Source: UBA2040 sp041674745
GTDB lineage: Bacteria > Bacteroidota > Bacteroidia > Flavobacteriales_D > Crocinitomicaceae
Direction of reading: 5' to 3'
NCBI GenBank assembly: GCA_041674745.1
Contig: JBAYVD010000003.1
Location: 241,330 to 305,329 of the forward strand
DNA length: 64,000 bases
The notes beneath the pieces were generated by a model. The model worked only from the letters and a program-made list of their open reading frames with translations. It was not told the origin of the DNA and ran no database searches. The position numbers and the translations under genes were made by a program. Within the stretch, counting starts at the first letter, position 1, and the number at the start of each line of letters is the position of its first letter. Below, one piece after another: positions 53,597 through 61,172 of this stretch.

Positions 53597-54324
53597 AAAC
53601 CTACGGACTGATTGGTCAAACCCTTCAACATTCTTTTTCGAAAGATTTCTTCACACAGCTTTTCGCGGAGCAAAAGATCGATGCGCGTTACGAAAATTTT
53701 GAATTGGCCGAAATCGAAGCAATTCTCCCGATTTTAAAATCGGGGTCCGTTGCTGGATTGAGTGTGACGATTCCTTATAAAACAGCTGTTATTCCTTTTC
53801 TGGATGCGTTATCCGATGAAGCGGCAACCATTGGTGCCGTGAATACAATTGTTTTCCAAAATGGAAAAACGATTGGTCACAATACGGATGCATTCGGTTT
53901 TCATCAATCCATCAAGCCTTTTTTGACTTTTCAGCACGAGAAAGCGCTTATTTTGGGAACAGGCGGCGCTTCCAAAGCCATTGCCTATGTTCTGAAAAAA
54001 ATTGGGTTGGATGTTTTATATGTTTCGCGCCATCCACAAGCCGAAAATGAATTTGGGTATGAAGCCATCAATGAATACATGCTTCGTGCGTGCAAATTGG
54101 TAGTGAATTGTACGCCCGTCGGCACTTTTCCCAACCTAGAAGATTGCCCGGTTTTTCCATTCGAATATTTGACCAACGAGCATTTGGTGGTGGATTTGAT
54201 CTACAATCCAGCGAAAACTCAATTCCTCCAGAAAGCAGCCGAAAATGGCGCAACGATTTTGAATGGTCAAGCTATGTTGGAGCAACAAGCGTTGAAAGCG
54301 TGGAGCTTGTGGGGAGGCGTATGA
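53593..54324 (+). CDS. aroE: Shikimate dehydrogenase
   Basis: A 243-residue NADP-dependent enzyme of aromatic amino acid synthesis. LIGQTLQHSFSKDFF, GLSVTIPYKTAVIPFLD and NTDAFGF give the shikimate site. GTGGASKAIAYVLKKIG is the nucleotide-binding loop. It is slightly shorter than the E. coli enzyme (272), with a compact C-terminus (ALKAWSLW). It overlaps the DUF368 gene by 4 nt. Confidence 0.93.
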   Translation: MKTYGLIGQTLQHSFSKDFFTQLFAEQKIDARYENFELAEIEAILPILKSGSVAGLSVTIPYKTAVIPFLDALSDEAATIGAVNTIVFQNGKTIGHNTDAFGFHQSIKPFLTFQHEKALILGTGGASKAIAYVLKKIGLDVLYVSRHPQAENEFGYEAINEYMLRACKLVVNCTPVGTFPNLEDCPVFPFEYLTNEHLVVDLIYNPAKTQFLQKAAENGATILNGQAMLEQQALKAWSLWGGV

Positions 54325-54377
54325 ATTATTGCCTAACACAGGCTTACCCCTAAAGCCTCATTATTAAAAAAAAAGGT

Positions 54378-54914
54378 TTACTTTTTTTGCTTCGTCCAAT
54401 GTATTTTAACAGCTGAAATTTTGTCCAATTCCAATCGTATTTCAGAGAGAATGTTAAAACCACATTTTTCATAGAATTTCAAGGGAGAAATGTAGGGTTG
54501 TCCGTTTTTTTTCTGGTCGTTATCATGGTCTATTACCCAACCATTCAAGGTGGATTCATTTCTTTTGATTTCGTTCAGCATTTTTCGTCCAAAACCTTTT
54601 CCTTTTATTTTTTCTGACAAAATGATGGCAAACCACTTTTCATTCGCTCGATCAAAGGTGAAAGCCCAACCTACGAGTAAGTCGTGGTCATTGGTCAAAA
54701 TATAATGTTTTGGTTCAGCTAGATTTTGCAGGTAACTGTCCAATTCAGCCAAATTATTGTACGAAAGTTTTTCAGGGTATTCGGAATTCCACAAGTCAAA
54801 CACTTGTTTTTTTGCACCTTCACTAAGTTCAGTCGACTGGGATATTTTTAAGTTCACGTGCATTTGTATGGATAATTGCTTTCTTATTAAACCTTTATGT
54901 TTTTTGATTTTCAA
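54378..54914 (-). CDS. GNAT-family N-acetyltransferase
   Basis: A 178-residue acetyltransferase. The acetyl-CoA loop is KIKGKGFGRKMLNEIK, preceded by the central strands (HYILTNDHDLLVGWAFTFDRANEKWFAIILSE). The C-terminal GFNILSEIRLELD fits the fold. The ATG at 54914 overlaps the upstream gene by 4 nt (ATGA), so it is kept, though M18 is an alternative. Substrate unknown. Confidence 0.85.
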   Translation of the reverse strand: MKIKKHKGLIRKQLSIQMHVNLKISQSTELSEGAKKQVFDLWNSEYPEKLSYNNLAELDSYLQNLAEPKHYILTNDHDLLVGWAFTFDRANEKWFAIILSEKIKGKGFGRKMLNEIKRNESTLNGWVIDHDNDQKKNGQPYISPLKFYEKCGFNILSEIRLELDKISAVKIHWTKQKK

Positions 54915-55246
54915 CGTTCCTCCAAAATTGATTTCCCATTGGATTTATCGCCAGAGGTCCATTGCCATTCTTCGTACAGTCTGATTTTACCGTTTGACAT
55001 AATTTCAGGCTTTGAGAAACAAATTCCAGTCATCAATTGTCCTTTTGAATTTACTTGATGATAGCGCATTTCGATGTTTCCATTCTCGTCAACCAATCCA
55101 ATTAAATGTCCGCTGACAATTTCTCCACCACTGTATTCGGATGTCAGAACATTTCCATGCTGCTTGTATTCAAAAATCGTTTCGGCATTCGTTTCTCCGT
55201 TTTCTGAATTTTCAATTGGACTAAACTTTCTATTGTTGTAATTCAT
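54911..55246 (-). CDS. Small protein of the family labelled n-acetylglutamate synthase
   Basis: A 111-residue beta-rich protein. NYNNRKFSPIENSENGETNAETIFEYKQHGNVLTSEYSGGEIVSGHLIGLVDENGNIEMRYHQ is characteristic of a family often annotated in databases as n-acetylglutamate synthase, without biochemical support; the calycin-like or MORN-like repeats argue against that activity. It is cotranscribed with the GNAT gene by ATGA overlap. Confidence 0.75.
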   Translation of the reverse strand: MNYNNRKFSPIENSENGETNAETIFEYKQHGNVLTSEYSGGEIVSGHLIGLVDENGNIEMRYHQVNSKGQLMTGICFSKPEIMSNGKIRLYEEWQWTSGDKSNGKSILEER

Positions 55247-55261
55247 GTCTAATGATACTTG

Positions 55262-55918
55262 TTATTCAATCATGTTGTTGTCTTTCGCTTTCTGAATAGC
55301 TTCTAATTTGTTGTGCACTTGCAGTTTGGTATAGATATTCTCGATGTGTTTTTTTACCGTTCCTACCGAAAGGATGAGGTTTTTTGCAATCACGGTGTAT
55401 TTTAATCCTTTGCTCAATTGTTCCAAAACTTCAATTTCCCGCTGTGACAATTTTACATCCAGTAGGTTTTTCTTTTGTTGTAATTCGGGTGGATTTCGGA
55501 GCAAACGCAACGTTTTCATCGCGATAGAAGGCGTCATGCCAGCGCCACCCGAGATGGTTTCTACAATGGCGTTGAGCAAGTCTTTTGGGTTTACTTCTTT
55601 CAATAAATAACCGTCAGCGCCTGCTTTGATGGCATTGAAAATATTTTCATCGTTGTCGAAAACCGTGAGCATGATGATTTTAATGTGTGGATAGCGATTT
55701 TTTACTTCTCGCGTGGCTTCGATGCCATTCATAACAGGCATTTCGATGTCCATTAGGATGACATCAATGTTGTGGTTGTCTTCAAGTTTTAGCAATAAAT
55801 CTGCCCCATTATCGGCCGTGAATTTTACTTTGGTATCCGGAAAGAAACTTACTTTTTCTTGAATCGCTTTTTTTAAAAAAACGTTGTCGTCAACAATGGC
55901 TAATTTGAGCATACTCAT
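55262..55918 (-). CDS. LuxR-type response regulator
   Basis: A 218-residue NarL/FixJ regulator. The receiver has the phosphorylation Asp in VILMDIEMPVMNG, and K is in LLKEVNPKD. The HTH (LSQREIEVLEQLSKGLKYTVIAKNLILSVGTVKKHIENIYTKL) occupies residues ~150-215. It overlaps the histidine kinase gene upstream by 4 nt, which makes the pair a two-component system. Confidence 0.93.
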   Translation of the reverse strand: MSMLKLAIVDDNVFLKKAIQEKVSFFPDTKVKFTADNGADLLLKLEDNHNIDVILMDIEMPVMNGIEATREVKNRYPHIKIIMLTVFDNDENIFNAIKAGADGYLLKEVNPKDLLNAIVETISGGAGMTPSIAMKTLRLLRNPPELQQKKNLLDVKLSQREIEVLEQLSKGLKYTVIAKNLILSVGTVKKHIENIYTKLQVHNKLEAIQKAKDNNMIE

Positions 55919-57837
55919 TCAGTTTTAGGACAGGTTAGGGTAATCGTGGTGCCTTGAGTTAGTATCGATTCGATTGACAGTTGACCGTCAATTTCTTCCA
56001 TTCGTTTGCGCATGTTGAGCAGACCATTTCCCAAATCCACGTTGTTGGGATCAAAGCCAATTCCATCGTCTTGAATGCGAATAACAATTTGATGAGCGGT
56101 TTCATCGATGGTGACCCGTATTTGGGTCGCTTGTGCATATTTAATGGCGTTGTTGACCGCTTCTTGTAATACACGGTACACATTGATGCCCATCAAAGAA
56201 GAAAAGCTGTAATCGGTGAGTTTTTCGGTGATGGAAACATTGAATTTTATATCGTTGCTGGCACCTTGTGCTTTTTCCAAGAAATTGTAGATCCGGTCTT
56301 TCAAATCTTCATTCGAAATTTTGGTGGAATTCATGGCCCAAATGGTGTCGCGTAATTCGATAATCGTGGATTTGGCAAAATCGTTGATCTTACTCAATTG
56401 CTGATTGATTTGTGGATTTTTAATTTCAAAGGCGTACGTCAAGTTGTCGACCGAAGAAATGATGAAAGTAAGCTGTGCGCCAATGTTGTCGTGCAAGTCT
56501 CGCGAAATCTGCAAGCGCTGATTTTGCAAATCATTTCGGGATTCAATTTCTTGAATGGCCGATTTCAATTCAAATTCTTGTTCCTGCTGCTTATTTCGCA
56601 TTTTTAGTTGACGATAGATGAGGTAACCGAGTCCAACCAAAGCCACTGTAATCACCAACAGCAATTGCAGAAGACTGTTTTTGGATTGAATTAGCTTCTC
56701 CTTTTTGGATAAGTCAATTTTGGATTGTAACAGTTTAATTTCCTTCTTTTCGGTTTCATACAGGGCATTGTAATACGCAAAGGCTTTTTCCTTTTTGTCA
56801 TTCATCAAGGCTTTGTAGGTTTCTTGAAATGCCGCTTGAGCTTCACTCAAGGCTTTGTACTCTTTTTTATCACGGTACAAGTCCATTTGAATGTCATTCG
56901 CCTTCAAAATACCATGTTTGTAGTTGGTTCTTTGGGCTAAAATTAAACTGGAGTCGATGTACAATTTGCCTTTTTTCTCGTTGTTTCGGGCAAAAGCAAC
57001 ATGGGCCAAATTGAGATAGGAATCGGATTCCTGCTGAATGTTTTTGTTCAGGCGATCTTGTCGCAAGCATTCTTGGAAGTACACTTCTGCGCTGTCGAAT
57101 TGATTGTTGTAAAAGAAACAGTTGGCTTTGTTATCCAGAAAGGTGACTTTCAAGCGATAGAAATCGTTTTTTGTACACAAGGCCAATCCTTCTTCATCGA
57201 TTTCCATGGCTTTTGCAATGTTGCCTTTCATTCCATTGTAATTGGCCAAGGAATGACTATTTACCAAATAGTTGGGTTTGTTTTTGTCTTTCTTCAGCAG
57301 GTTGTCGGCCATGTCCAAGTGTTTTTTTGCCAGTTTCAAATCTCCCGTGTACAAATACAAATCGCCCAAACTGCTATGACTGGAACCAATGTTGTACTCA
57401 TCGTTGGCTTTTTCTGCCAATTTCAATGAAATCAAACTATTTTCAATCGCTTTTGGATTGTCACCATTGGTTTTGAAATATTGACCGATGGAATTGTAGA
57501 GTGAAATCTTCAGTGAATCGGCATTTGATCCTTTCAAGAGTTCTTTTGCTTCCATGAAATTTTTGTAAGCCAAATTGTCATTTGATTCCTTGAAATACGA
57601 AAAGCCAATTAATAGTTTTCCCATGGCTTGAAAAACGCGTGGTTCCTTCGTTGAAGCTTGTTCAATTCTATCAGCATACACGCGCAACAGGTCCAAATCT
57701 CGTTGGGTTTGTTGTACACCGAGTGTGTACCATTTTTCAATCTGAATTTGATTGGCCGTTTTCACTTTTTCCACCTTCTGATTGGACTGACAGCCAACTA
57801 AAAAAAGGAGTGTGAAAAGTAGAGTTAGTTTCGTCAT
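55915..57837 (-). CDS. TPR sensor histidine kinase
   Basis: A 640-residue kinase. It begins with a lipobox-like leader (LLFLVGC), then TPR repeats (residues ~40-370), a coiled coil, one membrane helix at ~395-415 (LLQLLLVITVALVGLGYLIYR), HisKA_3 (QISRDLHDNIGAQLT) and a HATPase domain (NNAIKYAQA, GNGLLNMRKRM). The TPR module would face the periplasm. This layout, common in Bacteroidota, suggests sensing of protein partners. It forms a unit with the LuxR-type regulator. Confidence 0.9.
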   Translation of the reverse strand: MTKLTLLFTLLFLVGCQSNQKVEKVKTANQIQIEKWYTLGVQQTQRDLDLLRVYADRIEQASTKEPRVFQAMGKLLIGFSYFKESNDNLAYKNFMEAKELLKGSNADSLKISLYNSIGQYFKTNGDNPKAIENSLISLKLAEKANDEYNIGSSHSSLGDLYLYTGDLKLAKKHLDMADNLLKKDKNKPNYLVNSHSLANYNGMKGNIAKAMEIDEEGLALCTKNDFYRLKVTFLDNKANCFFYNNQFDSAEVYFQECLRQDRLNKNIQQESDSYLNLAHVAFARNNEKKGKLYIDSSLILAQRTNYKHGILKANDIQMDLYRDKKEYKALSEAQAAFQETYKALMNDKKEKAFAYYNALYETEKKEIKLLQSKIDLSKKEKLIQSKNSLLQLLLVITVALVGLGYLIYRQLKMRNKQQEQEFELKSAIQEIESRNDLQNQRLQISRDLHDNIGAQLTFIISSVDNLTYAFEIKNPQINQQLSKINDFAKSTIIELRDTIWAMNSTKISNEDLKDRIYNFLEKAQGASNDIKFNVSITEKLTDYSFSSLMGINVYRVLQEAVNNAIKYAQATQIRVTIDETAHQIVIRIQDDGIGFDPNNVDLGNGLLNMRKRMEEIDGQLSIESILTQGTTITLTCPKTE

Positions 57838-57860
57838 GTTCGCCTTGGTTTCAACTAAAG

Positions 57861-58139
57861 TTAAAGAGAATTCGCTTTTGAAAGTTGTTTCATGAGTATT
57901 TTTTGCAAGTCAACAATTTCATTGCCCATGTCAAGGGAGTATTTTTTCAGATCTATAATCGACTCTTCTGAAATTTTTAGTGGAATTTGTTGGGTGTTGC
58001 TAATTCCTTCTTGCGCGCTTTTTTTTCTCGCCAAATCGTTCATTTTGTCAAGATGGGAACGTTCCATTCCTTTGGTGGTCTGGATGGTTTTTAAACCCAA
58101 AACACTGATAGCGGCTAGAAGTAAATACAGTTGAATCAT
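57861..58139 (-). CDS. Small membrane-anchored protein
   Basis: A 92-residue protein with one N-terminal helix (MIQLYLLLAAISVLGLKTI) and a helical charged tail (SEESIIDLKKYSLDMGNEIVDLQKILMKQLSKA). No family was recognised. It precedes the kinase gene by 23 nt on the same strand, and it may be part of the same operon. Confidence 0.55.
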   Translation of the reverse strand: MIQLYLLLAAISVLGLKTIQTTKGMERSHLDKMNDLARKKSAQEGISNTQQIPLKISEESIIDLKKYSLDMGNEIVDLQKILMKQLSKANSL

Positions 58140-58270
58140 CTCCGAAATTAGTAAGGTTCAAAGATGAAAATTTAGCGGGTGAAAAGAAATGGGGAGAAAG
58201 GCTGATTTTTTAGTGGACGTTCTCTGATGTGCCAAGTTTCGCTTCATCAATAAATCCAAGTGTCATCTGC

Positions 58271-58891
58271 TCATCGGTTGAAATAGTTTTTATACCATTC
58301 AATTTCGTGGTGATCCACTTTGGTTTCGTCTCGTTTGTGTTGAGGGTCAATTTTGGCGTAAAGTATTTCCAACGAGGCAAAGTCACGCTGGCTAATCACC
58401 TCAAAACCGTTTTTCTTCAGTTGTGCGGCACTTACACCAGAACCAATTTGGTACACTTTGTTCTCTCCAAATCTATTTCCGCCGTAAATAACTTGACTTC
58501 CACAGGCCGCACTGATATCCATTAGAATAGCAATTTCAATGTTTTCTTTTTTAGCAATTTCCAACATTTTTTCGGAAGCTTTGATCATTCCATCGGTCCA
58601 GTCTTTTCCCGATTCCGATAAAACCTTTGCTTTGCCATTCAAAACATCCGTGCCTGTCCCACCATGAATATCGCACATTTCTCTGGGCGTCCCAAATGAA
58701 AACTCTTCCGGGCAAAATTTTACAATCTTAACGGTGTCATATGTCAGAAATTTCAAGGCACTTGGGTATTCTCCATTGGCGCTGCCATCATAGCCACAGG
58801 TGATGCCTGCCAAACAAGCACTCATGAGAATGCGCAGCGGATTTTCTTTGGTCGGAATCCGCAAGTTGTTTAAATAGGTTGTGTTGGTCAT
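58271..58891 (-). CDS. DUF523 (TudS-like) iron-sulfur protein
   Basis: A 206-residue protein of the DUF523 family, which includes the thiouracil desulfurase TudS. Three cysteines fit the [4Fe-4S] ligands: SACLAGITCGYDG, VKFCPEEF and DISAACGSQ. The N-terminus extends about 20 residues before the core. Its start lies 19 nt after the attC-like site A (gene direction), but its downstream side lacks the matching edge sequence, so it is probably a chromosomal gene at the end of the cassette array. Desulfurase activity is inferred only. Confidence 0.82.
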   Translation of the reverse strand: MTNTTYLNNLRIPTKENPLRILMSACLAGITCGYDGSANGEYPSALKFLTYDTVKIVKFCPEEFSFGTPREMCDIHGGTGTDVLNGKAKVLSESGKDWTDGMIKASEKMLEIAKKENIEIAILMDISAACGSQVIYGGNRFGENKVYQIGSGVSAAQLKKNGFEVISQRDFASLEILYAKIDPQHKRDETKVDHHEIEWYKNYFNR

Positions 58892-58904
58892 TTTTTGTTT
58901 TTTA

Positions 58905-59041
58905 GGGGACTAACGTTTTCAGGGCGGGCTTAGAAAGCGACTTAACAGATTCACTTCCTTGGTAGCACCAACTTTAAATTTACATAAAACTTAGTAGCGA
59001 AGCACAATCTCGCTTTTTGCGCTTGCCCAGTGTTAGCAACC
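58905..59041 (-). repeat. attC-like site A
   Basis: Edges GGGGACTAAC and GTTAGCAACC. The arms CAGGGCGGGCTTAGAAAGCGA and TCGCTTTTTGCGCTTGCCC pair with a few bulges. R' core (minus strand): CGTTAGTC. Unlike the other sites, its left edge has no partner beyond the DUF523 gene, so it is the probable end of the array. Confidence 0.68.
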
Positions 59042-59049
59042 GTTAAAGT

Positions 59050-59337
59050 TTATAGCAATTGATTAAGATCCTGTCTTCCAACGATTGCCATAATTTCCAC
59101 GATGTCTTCATTCATTTTGTAGAATATACTATCTACTCCACAAACACATCGTCGGTATCCGGGTTTAATAAAATCAACAGATTCGAATGATTGTGGATTT
59201 TTCGCAATAAGTTCAAAGTGAACAAAGAATGAGTCAAAGTATTTGTCCGCTTGCTTTAAACCAAATTGCTTAACGCCGTAATGATGGATTCGGATCAAAT
59301 CTTCCTTTGCAACATTGCTTAATTTGTATTTACCCAT
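59050..59337 (-). CDS. parE: ParE/RelE-type toxin
   Basis: A 95-residue toxin of the ParE/RelE superfamily. YKLSNVAKEDLIRIHHYGVKQFG, YFDSFFVHFELIAKNP, SVDFIKPGYRRCVCG and DIVEIMAIVGRQD match the conserved strands and final helix. ParE toxins poison DNA gyrase; that target is inferred from family only. Its start overlaps the antitoxin end by 8 nt. It occupies cassette 1 with ParD, as is frequent in chromosomal integrons. Confidence 0.85.
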   Translation of the reverse strand: MGKYKLSNVAKEDLIRIHHYGVKQFGLKQADKYFDSFFVHFELIAKNPQSFESVDFIKPGYRRCVCGVDSIFYKMNEDIVEIMAIVGRQDLNQLL

Positions 59338-59569
59338 TAAGCAAACTTTTAGAATGCTTCAAAATTTCTGATTTGGAATCGTTCGTAAATCCAGATTTTT
59401 CAGCTCGATCTAATTTTAATCGAATCAAATCGATTTGATTATTTTGATTTCTAGCTTGACGAATTAAATCATTAACTAATTCACTCTTGCTTGAGTATTC
59501 TTTATTAGCAATTTGATTCTTTAACCATTCGTCATTTGGTTCTGTAAATGAAATACTTTGTCTTCTCAT
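59330..59569 (-). CDS. parD: ParD-type antitoxin
   Basis: A 79-residue antitoxin with a ribbon-helix-helix N-terminus (RQSISFTEPNDEWLKNQIANKEYSSKSELVNDLIRQAR). The C-terminal half is helical and acidic-basic, as needed for toxin binding. The start is at ATG 59569, which follows the operator and promoter; an earlier in-frame ATG would add residues from the promoter region. Antitoxin first, toxin second, matches the typical order. Confidence 0.85.
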   Translation of the reverse strand: MRRQSISFTEPNDEWLKNQIANKEYSSKSELVNDLIRQARNQNNQIDLIRLKLDRAEKSGFTNDSKSEILKHSKSLLNG

Positions 59570-59583
59570 GATGTTCTGTATTG

Positions 59584-59601
59584 TGGTGTAAATATACACC
59601 A
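59584..59601 (-). promoter_or_regulatory. ParD operator overlapping a promoter
   Basis: The perfect palindrome TGGTGTA-AATA-TACACCA (7-bp arms, 4-bp spacer) begins 15 nt upstream of the parD ATG. Read on the minus strand it contains TATATTTA, one base off the -7 consensus TAnnTTTG. Autorepression by ParD is inferred. Confidence 0.6.
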
Positions 59602-59652
59602 ATAACGCATCAGTTGAAAATTTATTTTTGAACGTTTTTCGGGTGTGATTAT

Positions 59653-59789
59653 GGTTGCTAACGTTTGAAGCAACGCAATGTGCGGATCATTTCCGATATT
59701 GTTTTTCCGAAGTTACAAATAGATTTACAAATCCAAAAGTGGTTTTTCGAAGCGAAAACCCGCATTTTGTGTAGCTTGTGTTACCTGCA
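59653..59789 (-). repeat. attC-like site B
   Basis: Edges GGTTGCTAAC and GTTACCTGCA. The internal arms are GAAGCAACGCAATGTGCGG and CCGCATTTTGTGTAGCTTG with bulges. The left edge matches the right edge of site A (10 bp) across the ParDE genes, and the right edge matches the left edge of site C across the next gene. Confidence 0.7.
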
Positions 59790-59794
59790 TTTTA

Positions 59795-60421
59795 TTAGAG
59801 TTCATTCGCGTGTTTCTCGAATAATTCCCTTAAGTATGGAGAGTTTTTTGGAAACATTATTATTCCCACAATGCCAACTTTCACGTTTGAACATTCAAAA
59901 CAGATTTCATAAATACCAGAGACTTTTCCTGCTGCATTATAGAATAAAACAGCATGTCTTGGACTATAACACATATCAATAATATTGTTTTCAACTCCGT
60001 TAAACATTTCATTCAATGCGAATTTAATTTCCGCGCTGTCTAAAAACATTTCTGATTTTATAAATTCCCGGTCAATTCCATCAAATTCAGACTCGAAAAT
60101 CATTGAGTCAATATGTTTAAACGGATAATACTTCCCGATTCGAATTATTGATTCTTCATGTGAATGTTTTTTAATCCATTTTTTACGGCTCTGGTAAATC
60201 TTTTTTGTTTTCAAGAAATGGTAGTATTCCGAATGCGAATATTTTTTTTCGAGTAAAGCAATAGATACTTTTTCAACATCATTATTTAAAAAACTCTCGT
60301 AGATACTCTGAAGTGTATCAGATAGCTCAGTTCTAATGAGTGTATCAAATTTTTCAGATTTAATTTGAGCATAAATTAAACTTGAGTAAAATGTCAATAT
60401 TGATATTAGTATGAATTTCAT
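59795..60421 (-). CDS. Exported orphan protein (cassette gene)
   Basis: A 208-residue protein. The start is at the ATG 60421, which gives the signal MKFILISILTFYSSLIYAQ. A longer frame from 60451 would run through the attC-like core and is rejected. Mature residues are charged and helical (KSEKFDTLIRTELSDTLQSIYESFLNNDVEKV). No family was recognised. The stop codon is 6 nt before the edge of site B. Confidence 0.6.
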   Translation of the reverse strand: MKFILISILTFYSSLIYAQIKSEKFDTLIRTELSDTLQSIYESFLNNDVEKVSIALLEKKYSHSEYYHFLKTKKIYQSRKKWIKKHSHEESIIRIGKYYPFKHIDSMIFESEFDGIDREFIKSEMFLDSAEIKFALNEMFNGVENNIIDMCYSPRHAVLFYNAAGKVSGIYEICFECSNVKVGIVGIIMFPKNSPYLRELFEKHANEL

Positions 60422-60424
60422 AGT

Positions 60425-60503
60425 TGCAGGTAACGTTTTTCGAATAGGCAAAGGCGCCTAACAAGTATAATCATTTCTGCGCTTTTGTTTATTTGATGTT
60501 AGG
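60425..60503 (-). repeat. attC-like site C
   Basis: Edges TGCAGGTAAC and GTTAGG. The arms AATAGGCAAAGGCGC and GCGCTTTTGTTTATTT pair with bulges. The stop codon of the next gene (60489) lies in this site. Confidence 0.68.
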
Positions 60504-61094
60504 AGTATTAATTTTTTTAACCCTTTCTACTCCATATTTTGCATTAATGTAACTTAAAACAGTCTCTAAGTCGGGTTCAGGAGTACGAAATTGATTTTCG
60601 TCCTTTTTGGTTACAAACATATTGTTTTCAACTTCTATTATAATTGGCTTATTCTCATATCGTACAAATTCAACAATGAATGTTTTGGTGTCTGGAGTAT
60701 TTGTAAGAACTGTCCTCGGAACATTACGTTGATATCGAATTCCTTTAACTTCTGAATAAGAAATGCTCTCATTTATCAAGTTATCAGTTGTTTGAATTTG
60801 CATCGTCTCGGGCAGGAATTTTATTATACCAATTTCATTAATTTTAAATAACCAGATTCTTATTATAAAGTCGAAAAGTAACCAAAATACGCCTAGTCCA
60901 ATACCAATAGGGATTAATCCAGTCAAATTTAAGTTTTGTAGAATCTTTGGAATTACATAAAACGTAAAGGTTAAAAAAAGCATAAGTCCAATTGATAAAA
61001 TTATTTTCCTTTTTCGATTGCTTGTCACTGGAGTAACCAAATGAAATTTAATTTGAATTTTTCCTTTCGAATATCTGTCGATTAGTTTTTTCAT
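60489..61094 (-). CDS. Two-helix membrane orphan (cassette gene)
   Basis: A 201-residue protein with two membrane helices (ILSIGLMLFLTFTFYVI; IGIGLGVFWLLFDFIIRIWLF) and a cytoplasmic or periplasmic C-terminal part of about 120 residues that looks PH-like (IKFLPETMQIQTTDNLINESISYSEVKGIRYQ). No name assigned. Its last codons (T-P-N-I-K, stop) are encoded by the left arm of site C. Confidence 0.6.
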   Translation of the reverse strand: MKKLIDRYSKGKIQIKFHLVTPVTSNRKRKIILSIGLMLFLTFTFYVIPKILQNLNLTGLIPIGIGLGVFWLLFDFIIRIWLFKINEIGIIKFLPETMQIQTTDNLINESISYSEVKGIRYQRNVPRTVLTNTPDTKTFIVEFVRYENKPIIIEVENNMFVTKKDENQFRTPEPDLETVLSYINAKYGVERVKKINTPNIK

Positions 61095-61104
61095 CGTAAT
61101 TATA

Positions 61105-61172
61105 CCTAACGGCTGGCGCTAAAAAGCGTTGCCGTCCCGAAGGGCGGCTATGATTTTTTAGCGCGTGTTAGT
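61105..61172 (-). repeat. attC-like site D
   Basis: The shortest clear full site. TAACGGC(t)GGCGCTAAAAA pairs with TTTTTTAGCGCGTGTTAG around GCCGTCCCGAAGGGCGGC, itself a hairpin. R' (minus strand) is GTTAGGT, the only core in this array that fits the classical GTTRRRY. The gene at 61158 ends inside it. Confidence 0.72.

Noticed and set aside
54340..54358. AGGCTT-acccct-AAAGCCT hairpin after aroE, preceded by CTAACA
   Set aside because: It looks like half of an attC-like site, but no GTTA end or second arm is present, and no T-run follows. Treated as a weak hairpin only.
54911..55246. Annotation of the 111-residue protein as an n-acetylglutamate synthase
   Set aside because: The protein is beta-rich, too short and has no acetyl-CoA loop; the label is a database habit for this family and not a function seen here.
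58203..58224. TTTTTTAGTGGACGTTCTC resembling the left edge of site A, flanking DUF523
   Set aside because: Only about 15 bases are alike, TAAC is missing, and no inverted partner exists, so it is not counted as a further site.
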